Assembly (NCBI GenBank): GCA_963210315.1 | Contig: OY723247.1 | Coordinates: 2,232,001 to 2,296,000 of the forward strand | DNA from: Rhynchopus euleeides | Taxonomy: Eukaryota; Euglenozoa; Diplonemea; Diplonemida; Diplonemidae | Length of the DNA: 64,000 bases | Reading direction: 5' to 3' | In this document: positions 20,930 through 31,369 of the stretch, in pieces | Numbering within the stretch: the stretch's first letter is position 1 | How the letters are laid out: each line of letters starts with the position of its first letter | Program-made: the position numbers and the translations under genes | Notes under the pieces: generated by a model | Told to the model about the DNA's origin: nothing | The model's input: only the letters and a program-made list of their open reading frames with translations | The model's database searches: none

Positions 20930-21942
20930 AACACCCCTGTCCTTGAGAGATGGGCTTGTGTGTGTTTCCACGTCGGAGCGAAGGTGCCGGACTCTGCCCT
21001 GTGTTGGCCGTGATCTCGTGTCAGGTTTGCAGCTTTCTCTCCTGGCAAATGATACTACTTACGGTTTTGTTGAAAGGGAAAGGGGTGCCCAGTGCCACAG
21101 GTGTTGGCGTTTTCCCCAAAAGAACTCAAAAGACCCTCGCATGCGTGGAGGGGGGGTTGTCTGCAACAACCCCCTCTCCACCCGCCCATTCCACACTCCC
21201 ACACCCCTCCACTCTATATGCCTCTCTGTGGTTTTTGCACTTTGCACCGCTGTCTTGTCAACCCTTCCTAGACCGAACGACTCGCATGAATCGAATCCAC
21301 CAGATATACCAACACTTTTCGCGACAAGGACAATCGAATTTGTGGAAAGTGATACCCACCTCCCCACCCCACTCCCCCCCCCCACCGGTCTCGAAGGGTT
21401 GACACCCGGCAGTTGTGCACCCACCAACGCACATCATCCCGCGCCACCTTCTTTCATCCTGCATCCCTCCTGTCCTCTTGCCCTTCTGGCCTGATGTGGC
21501 ACCCCACAAGGCCCGTGCCTCTGGGGTCTGTGCCTCGCTCTTTGGTGCCCCCAGACATATGACGTGGTGTGAAGGCAGGGCCACCGGTTCTGTTTGATTG
21601 CCACGCTTGCATTCGGGGTGCGTGCCGTTCTTACTGTTCCCCACAACACACGTGCTGCGTTGCTGCTTGTGTCCTCTGTTCTCGCGGAGCCCTGCGGTGT
21701 CCGCGGTCCCTGATCCAGCCCCTCCGCCCCGCGAACTGATGAACAAGCAGACCTGGATGCCCTGACCACCCCCCCCCCTCTCCTTACTCCCCCACACCCC
21801 GCCTCCTGCGTCTGAGCACCTTCTCCGCTCTCTTCCCCCTAACACCACCCTTACCCCCAGACAACCCCTCTCACAGCCACACCCAAACAGCGGCTTTTGA
21901 ACCCCCCCCCCCCACAGCCGCCCAGATGAGGTGTGCCGTGTG
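20930..21942. other. Spacer after metalloprotease array
   Basis: Array-type spacer sequence continues to about 21775: the hairpin at 21257-21403, the CAGACATATGACGTGGTGTG block near 21550, and GATGAACAAGCAGACCTGG near 21737, which also occurs just before copy 2. From 21776 the sequence is strongly pyrimidine-rich and ends in a C-run plus CACAG at 21917, a plausible splice or trans-splice acceptor for the next gene. Confidence 0.55.
21257..21403. repeat. Conserved hairpin element in array spacer, copy 5
   Basis: Left arm GTCAACCCTTCCTAGACCG has a 2-base insertion relative to the others; right arm CCGGTCTCGAAGGGTTGAC is intact. Confidence 0.55.
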
Positions 21943-24425
21943 ATGGTGGCGGACGCGTGGCAGCACCTCGACGCTGCTGCGCAAGCGGCTGGCCTAGCCT
22001 GGGGCTCGCCTCTGCGCTTCGTCCACACCCCGCCCAAACCCCCAGCCCCTTCGGAGCGCTATGTCACATCGCGGAGCCCTCCCCAGCAGCAGCAGCAGCA
22101 GCCACACCGCACAGCCCTGCCGACGCGCCTCTTTGAACACCCCCACGGCTTTCCCGCACACCGCCCCGTCACTGCGGTGGGCTCTGAGGGCTCCGCGCTG
22201 CCCTTGCATCTGCTGTCGCCCATACAGCAGGGCAGGGGCGGTGGCGGTGCCTTCTCGCCTTCGCAGGCCGCAGCGGTGACGCCCGTCCCCTCCCCTGTGT
22301 TGGTGCGGCGCGCGCTGGAGCTGGGCGTGTCTGTGCCGGCACCGACACCCACACCCACGCGCATCTCCCGACGGGGCTGCCCCCCGCTGGCAGCCGAGGA
22401 GCAGCAGGCGACGGAGTCACACCCCCCGCCTCGCGCCGGAAGTGTGCCGCACTGCAGGCCGCACGCCAGCCAGGGCTCCTCCGTCGTGTCGCCTGCGCAC
22501 CACTGCGCCGGGGAGGGGAGGGGCGGGGGAGGGGGCGTGCCCTCGCCCAGGGCTTTTGTCATCAGGGCGGGTGACGACCCGGGTGCTGCCGTTGCCGGAA
22601 GTGGCACCGCACGCCAGCATGGGGCTGGCGGTGCGGCAGAGCCTGGCAGGGAGGCTTCGGGAAGCGGCGGGCGGGGTGAGGGTGTGGGGCAGAGGGCAGG
22701 GCGGCAGCAGCAGCAGCCAGCGGCGGAGGGGCTGCGTGCGCTCGACAAGGAGGATCTCGTGTCGCGGGTGCTGCGGCTGGAGGCGGTGGTGTCGGAGCTG
22801 CAGGCCAGCGGGACGGAGGTGCACGGCAGGGTGCGCTCGCTCGAGGGCGATGCGGAGCTGCGCGAGCTGCGCCTCGGCATCCACGACGAGGAGTTGCGCC
22901 GCCTGCAGGCGGCGGAGGGGTGCAGCGCGCTCGCCGCAGTCGTGGAGGGGCAGCAGGCGGAGGTGTCGGCAGCGGTGCGCTCCACCGAGGAGCGGGCTCG
23001 GCGCCTGGCAGAGGAGATCGACGGGATGCTGCACCAGGACAGGCAGAGGCGGCGCCACTCCGGTGGCAGCGTGCCTGACGTACCCCTGCCGCTGCCAGAG
23101 ACGTTGCCTGGGTATGCCACGACAGGGTGGGTGTGGGTGGGTGGGTGGGAACCGGGGGACGCATGTCTCTGTCTGTTGGCACACCACACGTCACACAACG
23201 CCAACACCTCCCCCCCGCTGCAGGTGGTCGCGCCGCCCTTCCGATGTGTCCGTGCCTGACGGCGCGGGTGTGGTGCCCTGCAGGTCGCAGTCCGGCTCCT
23301 CAGGGAGCCCTGGCTCTGGCGGTGCTGTGGAGGGGTATGCGGCAGCGCCGCATCAGTATCCCGAACACCCTGCAGTGTGCGCACCCCCGCCTGCACGCCT
23401 GGTGCCTGGCGGGAGCGATGCGGGCAGCAGCCAGGCGTCGTGCGTGTCGGGGGTGAGCAGGCGTTCCCTGCGCCCCACGAAGTCGCCTGCAGAGATGCCC
23501 TCCACCGCCCTGCCCATGCACGACAGGGCTGTGCCGCAAACCCCGTCTGCACGCCCCCCCGGGCCCCTGCCCTTTGCGGCAGACGAGCAGTACCCAACAG
23601 GGCAGACAGGCCAGGCACTCCCGCGCCTGGCGTACCGCGGCCCTGCCGGGCATACCCAGCGACGGCCCGACGACCTGCCTGTTCAGCAGGAGGTGCCCGC
23701 CTCCGCACATGCGGTGCATGTGGTGCACCACCACCCAGGGCACGGCGTGCCGCACAGGTCGCACAGCAGGTCTGCTGGCGAGCGCAGCGGCGCAGGCGGC
23801 CCCGGTGCCCGCCACGAGGGGGTGGTGGGCGGAGGGCTGTCGAACCCTTCGTCGATGACGTCCGCTGTTGCACCGGGCCTCCTCGGAGGGCATCCGGGGG
23901 GGTACTGCCAGGCGTCGCGCGGGTCGTCGCCTCATGTGTACCGCTCCCTCACAGCGTCGTCCGATGCGTCGTCTATCCGAGGTATGGTGTCGGGGTCTGG
24001 TGGCTGTGTTGCTCTTTGGGATGATTCGTCTGTTGTCGTGTTCAGCTCCATTTTGACGCCCTCTATTAATACAGCGATCGCTTCGAGTCGGCAGATGAAC
24101 TATGAGTCTGCCTGCCGTGCCCTCGGCACAGGGGACACGGAAGGAGCACGGGCCCTTCTGTTGAAGTGCGCTGCCGAAGGACAGGTATGGGTTGGTTATG
24201 CAAGGGCCTATCCGAGGCTCGAGCACCACATCAGCGGTGTTCTTCACCGAAGCCTTTCTTTCAGAAAGCGGGGGCAGCTTCTTCTTTTGCGGCCCACACC
24301 CACATGGATACACAGCACGCAACACCTCACGTCACCCAAACCCACCCTCACAGGCAATGTCAGATATCTTGCGACCCCAGGGGTTCAGCGACAGCGTGTC
24401 ATCGCGTGGTGTGTCGCAGTCGTGA
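21943..24425 (+). CDS. Hypothetical Pro/Ser/Gly-rich coiled-coil protein, three exons
   Basis: Inferred exons are 21943-23111, 23224-24184 and 24354-24425, giving about 733 residues. Donors are GTATGC and GTATGG; acceptors are CTGCAG and CTCACAG. Exon 1 to 2 joins through a split Gly codon and keeps the frame. The N-terminal third is low complexity with a Gln run and many Pro and Gly. A coiled coil follows (DLVSRVLRLEAVVSELQ to LAEEIDGML). Exon 2 is Ser/Pro/His/Gly-rich and disordered, then ends in a helical YESACRALGTGDTEGARALL segment resembling a single TPR- or ankyrin-like helix pair. No enzymatic domain is seen. The start is the first in-frame ATG after the acceptor at 21917, but an unseen 5' exon is possible because the frame is open back to that acceptor. 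The last exon is the least certain part; acceptor 24264 is an alternative. Confidence 0.55.
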
Positions 24426-24580
24426 CACATCGTCTCTCAAACGACGAACAGCTACCTTTCCTCGGTGGGTGGTGGGTGTTTGGTCTCAACCGGCGGTAGT
24501 GGAAGCAGCGGATACGATACATCCGCGGAGGGGGTGTTGTGCGAGGGGGAGGGGCTTCGCTCTGTACTCCCCCCCCCCCC

Positions 24581-25731
24581 TAGGGGGGGTCAAATGCCAC
24601 CCTTTTACGTGGACAAACACGATTTTTCAAAAAACCGGCGCAGAGGCCCCAAAGCCCCCGTAAACCCTCCAAACCCCCCCAGATCGGTCCGGAAACCCAT
24701 CGAACCCCACTTTTCCACCATTCCGGGCACCTCAGGTGCCCGAATTGGGGTACCTAAATTTTGTGCCACCGTTTGGTACCGTACAGTGCCACTGTGTGGG
24801 AGGTTGGAAAAGAAAATGCCCCAACACACCACATCTGAGGGTTGCAATGCATGTTGCTTGCCAACCACGTCATCCGGTGGGTGTCAGGCGCTATGTAGGT
24901 GGCATTAGCCAGGTCTTCGATGTGTTCTGGCTTGTATATATACCTCCCTGCCACCATGCACCGGGAGGCTGCCTGTAGGTACGGAACAGTCCAGATGGTC
25001 GTGTGATTCCTGTGCAGCAGTGCTCCACAACCGGGATGTGTTGACAACGACTGTTGCAACACGAGCTGTACATTCCGGGAACACACGAAGTGCGCTGTCG
25101 TGGTACCCATTGTGCCAGAATTGGTAGTTGCTGCGGTCTACTTTGCCTGGCCCAAGAGCACTGGTACTGAACGGTGCAATATGCGTGGCGAGGTGAATAC
25201 AACGGAAGCGCGCAAAGTCAATACAGCTCTCGGATGGCGGGTGGTGGTGCCACTAGTGTGTGACGTTCACTCGAGGATACAACGCATCACAATGAATCAG
25301 CAACCGTGGACCGAGTACAATACGCTCTCTGTGGCTGGTGTGGGGGACAAAGGCAGTGCCTGTGCCGCAGGCAGGGAGGTATATATACAAGCCAGAACAC
25401 ATCGAAGACCTGGCTAATGCCACCTACATAGCGCCTGACACCCACCGGATGACGTGGTTGGCAAGCAACATGCATTGCAACCCTCAGATGTGGTGTGTTG
25501 GGGCATTTTCTTTTCCAACCTCCCACACAGTGGCACTGTACGGTACCAAACGGTGGCACAAAATTTAGGTACCCCAATTCGGGCACCTGAGGTGCCCGGA
25601 ATGGTGGAAAAGTGGGGTTCGATGGGTTTCCGGACCGATCTGGGGGGGTTTGGAGGGTTTACGGGGGCTTTGGGGCCTCTGCGCCGGTTTTTTGAAAAAT
25701 CGTGTTTGTCACCCCCATTTGACCCCCCCTA
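24581..25731. mobile_element. Foldback/MITE-like element, copy 2
   Basis: This is the same 1151-bp element as at 5017-6167, with identical ends (TAGGGGGGGTCAAATG to CCCCCCTA) and inverted arms of about 370 bp. Both copies are in the same orientation and both have C-runs immediately outside the TA. The near-identity over 1.15 kb, when flanks are unrelated, points to recent transposition. Confidence 0.85.
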
Positions 25732-26282
25732 CCCCCCCCCCCCCCGAATCTGTGTCAGTGCGGCTCACTTTTTTGCTGCACTTTGCTTAGCGAAGGCTCC
25801 ACTCCCCTACCCGACCCCCCGCGCATGACAATCCAACGTGCCCCCCGTGTGTCGCAATGAAGGAATGAACACCCGAACCCTGTACGTAGATCCGCCAGAC
25901 GTGCGCACGTATTTAGATTGTAGGACCACCCTCCTCTCCAGTGCAACGTAGAAGCTGCCACACAACGGTGTTGCCACCTCCAGACGAATCCCACACCTCT
26001 CCCCCGCCCCCGCCCCTCGTCGGCTCACTGCTGGACCCACCTCTCGCTCCACTACCAGCAATTGGAGTGGAAGAGGGGATCTTCCACCCCCCGCGACCCA
26101 GCCTTCCCTTGTCTTGCGAGCAGCAACCATTCTCCCTCTCTCTCTCTCTGTAGGACCACAACCACCGCCACCACCACCACCCTCCCACGACCCACCACGC
26201 AGGCAGGCGGGCCGGGCGCACTATGTAAGCCGCCCCTGCGGCGGGTGTAGGTCTGCCTGGAAGGTGCCTTGGGGCCTCTCCA
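25732..26282. other. Spacer and putative 5' UTR of WD40 gene
   Basis: It begins with the C-run flanking the foldback element and a GCGAAGGCTCC motif. A long pyrimidine tract with TCTCTCTCTCTCTC ends in TGTAG at about 26153, a strong candidate acceptor for cis- or trans-splicing upstream of the ATG at 26283. Confidence 0.45.
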
Positions 26283-29200
26283 ATGCGTCCGTCCACTGCC
26301 CCTGTGAGAGATACGCCTCCTGTGGTGGTGCGGCAGCGTCTCCGCTCGGGCCCGTTCATCCCGCCCCTATCCGGTGCCCACTCGCAGAGTGGGGTCAGCA
26401 GCCCCAGCCTGAGTGCCAGTGACGTGGATTTAAGGCGTGGGTCCCGCCCTTCGAGCTCTGCCTCCGCGCTGTCGTTTGCGGGGTCGTCGCAGACAACCAC
26501 ACCGAAGAATCTCCCCGCCCCCGTGAGTGAAGACATCACGGAGAAGACCCCAGGCATGATACCCGTGGCGTTGAAAGAGCCAGACGCGAACCGGAAGATG
26601 GTGTGCATTTGGGTCGGGTTGTTGCTGGCGGGTACCGGGTGTGGGGAGGGGGTCTCAGATGGGAACCTTTGTGGGAAAGCTGTTCTTTGGCACCGCCCCC
26701 AGCTCGCTTGTATATAATACAACATTGTAGCCCCCCCCCCCTCTCTGCTTCAGGATGTCTCGACTTTTCCGCCACTCCCCACCACCACTGCAGCGCAAAT
26801 TCCTCTCCAGCCTTGCATCCTGCCGCACTGTTCTGCGCAAGGCGTGGGGGAGTGACATCGAGCGCCCCAAGGAGGAGCGGTCCTTCCTGCTGTACGAATC
26901 CGAAAGGCTAAAGGTATACCGTGGTGCCCCCGACTAACCTAAATTGCGTACTTTGTGCGTTTTGGTCCCCTTTGCCAGCCCCAGCCAGAGCCCCGCCTCC
27001 CCCAAACTCAAGCAGTTCCTGCTGCTCCGGGGTCAGGACGGGTGCAGGCGCTACAGGTGCTGCAGTCTTTGGTGCGGGTTTCGACGCAGTGGGCTTTTTT
27101 AACTCGGTACCCGCTTCCCCAGTCGTCTTTGCAGCTCTGTTGGTTGGTGGAGCCCTTTGGCGGGGCCTGCTTCAGCTCGTCGGGCTGATCCGGTTTTCTT
27201 CAGCATTTTGCAACCCGTTGCGTGGGGGGGAATTACATCAGTGCTGCTCAGTTTTCCGACGTGGTGTGGTGTGGTGTGCGGCGCAGGTACAACTTCTGTC
27301 CCAAAAATATTGAAAAGTAGGGGTCTTGGAGAGGGGCGGGTGCCTGTGCGCATCCTGTCGTACTGAGGCTGCTTGGTGGGGATAGCGCGGCAGGTTCTAC
27401 TTTCGCTTCACGGGCTCTTGGGCCAGGGCCCAGCCACCCGCTGGGTGGCCTACTGTGTGCTGAGAGACCTGGAATACCAGCCGTACGCAAAATCTGCGTA
27501 CGCGTACGCAGCGCGATTTTCAGAAAGTGCGTACGGCGTACGCGTACGCGTACCGTACGGCCGTACGCTGCCACCACTGCCCTAGGCATACTTGTACCCC
27601 CATATGGGGACCCCCCTAATATGGGGCCCCATATTTCCCCCATATTTCAGCCATTTTCCCCCATATAGGGGCCGCTTTTCTGGAACCCCCATATTTACCC
27701 CATACTAGGGGTCCCCATATGGGGGTACAAGTATGCCTGGGGGGGCGGGGTCTTCTTTTCCGGCCTCAGCCAGTTCTCTGCCTCTTTTCCGGGTTCCCAA
27801 AATCAAGCAGGTCCTGCTGATCCGGGTTCAGGCGCGACAGGTGCCTCAGGTGCTGGAGGTGCAGGTTTCGACGCTCTTGGTGGGTGGTGCCCTTAGGCGG
27901 GGTGCCAGCTCCAGCTGGTCGGGCTCATCCAGCTTCTTCCTCAGCGTCTTGCAACCCATTGCATGACGGAGGAAGGCGTCGGTGCTGCTGAGCTTCCCGA
28001 CGTGGCTCGGCACCTTTTTTTTTTTGCAGATGCAGGTCACGACACCGTACCCAACTGCAATCCCCAGGTCGGCGATGGACAGGGGGCGCCTGGGGGCTGT
28101 GACGCAGAGGTAGAGGGCCTGCTGATGCACTCTGACAACGTCTCCTTGACGTTGTCAGCTGAGGTCGCCTGCACGGCGGTGACCTCTGTATACCCGTCCG
28201 GGTCCCGCTCCAGTGTCGACATTCTGCTTGATGTTGAGCGTGACCTTCAGGGAGTTGATGCGGGTCTCCCTGAAGGCCATGAAGGTGTCGAGGTCGACAA
28301 CCTCGAGTACCCCGTGCTCCCCGTGTGGGAACTGCACGCTTCCGACCTCCAGTGCATTCTTTCCACACAGGAAAGAGTGGTTGACCCAGATTGGCCGCCC
28401 CATCCGCTTCCTGAAGTCCGTGTCGTTTTCTTGTTTCTTCCGCCCCTGCGCCGCGGCAGACGGTTCTCCAAAGCTGTGTACAGTGTCTGGTATGTGTCCA
28501 CGGCAGTGAGGAGTAGCGGTTCCGAAAAGCCGACGATGGTGAACAGCGATCCTGTTCATTGTTCCAGCTTCCCACTTAAGGGAACATGCGTAACATCCTC
28601 ACACAGTGTTCATGACGTCTGTGTGGGGTGATGCGGTGTTGTGGCGGTGCTACGTGGCTCCTGGAGGTGAGTTCTGGCAATATTTTTCTGCCTCGGTCAG
28701 CACAGTGCCTCCAGTCCTGTCTCAGTAGCCACACAGAAAGGGGTACCAAAAAAAACTGGGGGGGGGTGACCAAAAACGAGACCCCCCTAATTTGCGGACT
28801 TCGTGCGTAGTGAAAGTAGGGGGTAGTCGGGGGCACCATAATACCCCACAGTTTTTTTGTTTACCACGGCATGGCGTTTTGCCGAAGAAAGGGCGGTGTG
28901 GGGCAGGATCAGCACGTCCCTCACGCCCCTCCAGCATGCTCGACACCACGCCCCCCTCCTCCCACAGGACGCGGTGGCAAAGGCGCAGACGAAAGACCCC
29001 GAGATGCTGACCGCCGCCTTCTGGAAGCTCGCAGACACCGCGGTGTTGCAGGCAGCATCCATCCTCCAGAAGCCAACCCACACCTCCTTCCGCCGGGTCC
29101 GCACCGTGGTCCCCGCCGAGCTGACGGAGGAGATGGACAACCACCGCCCCCACTCCCGCTACCAGAAGTGCACCATGGCGGTCGCGGCGCGGCTGCTGCA

Positions 29201-30734
29201 GCTCCCTGGGGGGGAGGCCCCCACGTCACACCGCCACATCGACAGCGGCACACCCCTGGCTGACGCTAACACCCAGGCGTCCACCCCACCGCCCGGGCTG
29301 GAGGGTGCGGCAGAGGCGGAAATCGAAGCGGAGTACTGGCAGAGCGTGAAGCGCAGGCGCCCACCTCTCAAGGCAACCTGCACCACGTTCAACCCCAAAG
29401 ACCCCCGCGCTGTCTACGTCGGCACCGCATCGGGGTCAGTCATGTCCCTCCGCCTTCCAGAGGCTGCCCCTGCAGCACAGACATCTTGGGATGGCGCTGC
29501 CGTGCCTCCGGACAGCATACCATTGGACTTCGGCCACCACTACGCTGTGACAGACATCCTGTGCAGCCCTATCAGGGAACGGGGGATGGGTAGGCGGCCC
29601 CCGGAGACGTACCTCATCACAGCGAGCCTGGATAAGACGGTGCGGCTCATGAGCCTGTCAAAGCAGAGGCTGCATAGAGTGTTTGTCGGAGGGCATGTCG
29701 GGGCGCTGGCGGCGCTCTGCGTGTGGGGCGGGCAGCTCGTCACTGCGGGGAGGGAGGGCAGGGTTGTGGTGTGGGACCTGTCGCTCTCGACGTACTCCGC
29801 GCTGCTCCCGCAGGAGCGTGGGAGGTCCGACCACCACGCCGCGGCCTGCACTCCCAAGAGGAATCACTCGGCATACTGCCTCACCGCGGCTTCAGCAGGG
29901 GAGACAGCGGTGGGGCGGAAAAACTCTTCCCTCGCCCACCCGTCGCACCACCCCCACCCGGCATCTGCCGCACACCCGACACGCGCAGATGCGTTGGGTG
30001 ACTCTGCAGAGCCAACACCGATCCGTAGCCTCCTAGGCTACGGGCAGCTCCTCCTGGTAGGGTATGTGACAGGCCAAGTCGATGTATACGTCTCCCCCAA
30101 CGCGACCGTTCTCCAGACGACCTTCGACCCGCCCCCCATCCGGCTGTGCTTCCGCCTCCGGGAGGCGTCGCCCATCCGGAGGAACCTCCCGCTGTCCAGC
30201 ATGGGGCGGGCTGTGCGGGAGTCGGGTGCCTGGCAGGCAAAGGTGCCGCCTGCTGATCCCGAGGGGCATAGGGGCCCCGTGACGTGTATGGCGCTGAAGG
30301 AGGATATGTGCACTCTGTTCACCGGTGGGGCGGACACGATGCTCATCAAGTGGATGCTGCAGAAGAGGCAGAAGGTTTGGGCGGTGAAGGCGCATGCCTC
30401 CACCCTGACTGCAGTCGCGGTGGTGAACCAGACGCTGATAGTGACGTCGTCGCTTGACGGGCTTATCAAGCTGTGGGATGAGGCGAAGGCGCTGGAGGTG
30501 TGCGTGGTGAACTACCACCAGAGCAGCGTCAGGTCGCTCACCGTGCTCCCCGTGAACGACGGGGACAGGCGTGGCGCGAAGGGGGACCGGAAGTCCCTCA
30601 GATCTGGGAAGCGGGCCCTGGCTGCTCTGGCGGAGGTCTTTCCCCAGATCATCAGCGCCTCCGGAGACAGCACAGCTGCGCTGTGGTCCGTCTTCCCTCC
30701 CGCGAACCCAGCCAGCAACTTCTCCTTCGGGTGA
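26283..30734 (+). CDS. WD40-repeat protein, three exons with a transposon in intron 2
   Basis: Proposed exons are 26283-26602, 26754-26913 and 28968-30734, giving about 748 residues. Exon 3 alone carries the WD40 domain: repeat-like units ending in ASLDKTVRLMSL, GREGRVVVWDL, GGADTMLIKWML, SSLDGLIKLWDE and SGDSTAALWSV are easy to see, so a beta-propeller of at least six blades is likely. Exon 1 is Ser/Pro-rich and disordered; exon 2 is basic and helical, ending SFLLYESERLK. Exon 2 (donor GTATAC) and exon 3 (acceptor TCCCACAG) join in phase 0 and extend one helical region. The exon 1 donor (GTGCAT) is non-ideal, so exon 1 could be a separate 5' unit, with translation starting at ATG 26755 or 29004. 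WD40 proteins act as scaffolds in many complexes; the partner is unknown. Exon 3 as coding is certain; the exon 1 and 2 joins are inferred. Confidence 0.7.
27000..27353 (-). pseudogene. Decayed minus-strand gene fragment, family A
   Basis: Read on the minus strand, this segment encodes QYDRMRTGT, then HHVGKLSSTD and GCKMLKK. The same order of HVGKLSSTD and GCKTLRKK occurs in the pseudogene at 27846-28560, so the two are diverged duplicates. The frame is interrupted. No domain of known function is recognised. Confidence 0.45.
27480..27572. repeat. CGTACG-rich palindromic cluster
   Basis: Overlapping GCGTACGC, CGTACGCGTACGC and GTACGGCCGTAC words crowd this roughly 90-bp stretch. Each word is its own reverse complement or nearly so. 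Function is unknown; it lies inside the candidate transposon, just before the small inverted-repeat element. Confidence 0.6.
27584..27738. mobile_element. 155-bp MITE-like element with perfect terminal inverted repeats
   Basis: AGGCATACTTGTACCCCC at 27584 is matched by GGGGGTACAAGTATGCCT ending at 27738; the arms extend about 31 bp, to GGGGACCCC. The core is made of CCCCATATTT-type words. It lies nested in the larger element at 26923-28837. Confidence 0.65.
27846..28560 (-). pseudogene. Decayed minus-strand gene of unknown function, family A
   Basis: Coding character is visible on the minus strand but in several frames, implying frameshifts near 28500, 28200 and 28120. Recognisable stretches in order are TAVDTYQTLYTALENRLPRR, RKRMGRPIWVNHSFLCGKNA, GVLEVVDLDTFMAFRETR, VTAVQATSADNVKETLS, LSIADLGIAVGYGVVT and HVGKLSSTDAFLRHAMGCK. 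No known family is recognised. The alternation of frames with sensible composition argues for a once-functional protein of at least 240 residues. It is the main cargo of the candidate transposon in the WD40 intron and may be its former gene product. Confidence 0.5.
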
Positions 30735-31369
30735 GGGGTGGTGAGGGGGGTAGCCTTTCTTTTCCCGCTTTTTCTAGAGCGGGAGACGTGGTGGTGGTGG
30801 TGGGGGTGGGGGTGATTCTTGATTGCGTGTCGGGGTCGTCTACCCTCCACCCTGCCTGCTGAACACTTAAACCCGTTGGCATGTTTGAGCATCCTTTGGT
30901 TGGCGCGTAATTTCTGGCGAGCTCGCACATTCGACGCTGTCGCCTTGACGCTGTCGGGCTCAACTTTCAGAGCAGGGATGCCATCCTGGATCCCACTGTA
31001 CTGTGGAACACCGCAAATTCCGGCTCGAAGTGTTGGTCCCAACCGGGGGGTGGCCTGTGACTGGATGTTTCCACTCTGGATCACACATGGCCATGCCGGA
31101 TTGGCAGGGCTGTTGGGGGCAAGGCATTGCCACGGAGGCAATGTCCAAAGGGAAGGGCGGCCTTCATCATCGTTTGGTGCGGTGGGTGAAGAGAGGCAAG
31201 GTTATGACTGGCAGTCGATGCGAACCGTTTTGAACGATTTTGAACGCTTTGTGGCTTTGTTCACAGCGCCCCCTGGTGAGAGGCCGCGGTGACAACACAC
31301 CTTGTCGCGGTGAAAGGAGATGGCGACCCCGCATCACACGCACATCACCTTGCAGGTCATATCAGATCC
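30735..31369. other. Spacer between WD40 and cyclase genes
   Basis: No gene is seen. The 3' part, from 31226, carries a remnant resembling the LINE 3' end. The CTTGCAG at about 31355, just before ATG 31370, could be a splice or trans-splice acceptor. Confidence 0.45.
31226..31300 (-). repeat. Possible LINE 3'-end remnant
   Basis: Reading the minus strand, CACAAAGCGTTCAAAATCG followed by TTCAAAACGG resembles the iterated tail at the 3' ends of the LINE copies at 46993 and 59848, and GCGGCCTCTCACCAGGGGGC upstream parallels their GCGACCCCCTCAACGGGG block. Similarity is short, so this is tentative. Confidence 0.35.

Larger units (their letters stand above)
26923..28837. mobile_element. Candidate 1.9-kb DNA element in intron 2 of the WD40 gene
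   Basis: GGTGCCCCCGACTA at 26923 is repeated in perfect inverted form at 28824-28837. Just inside, AATTGCGTACTTTGTGCG on the left corresponds to CGCACGAAGTCCGCAAATT read inward from the right. Between them lie minus-strand coding remnants, a CGTACG-rich tract and a smaller inverted-repeat element. The whole lies between donor 26914 and acceptor 28967. No transposase motif is recognised, so the class is unknown. Confidence 0.55.

Noticed and set aside
22059..23873. 604-codon minus-strand open frame opposite the three-exon gene
   Set aside because: It is a GC-rich antisense shadow; the plus strand has introns with proper splice signals, a coiled coil and phase-consistent exon joins.
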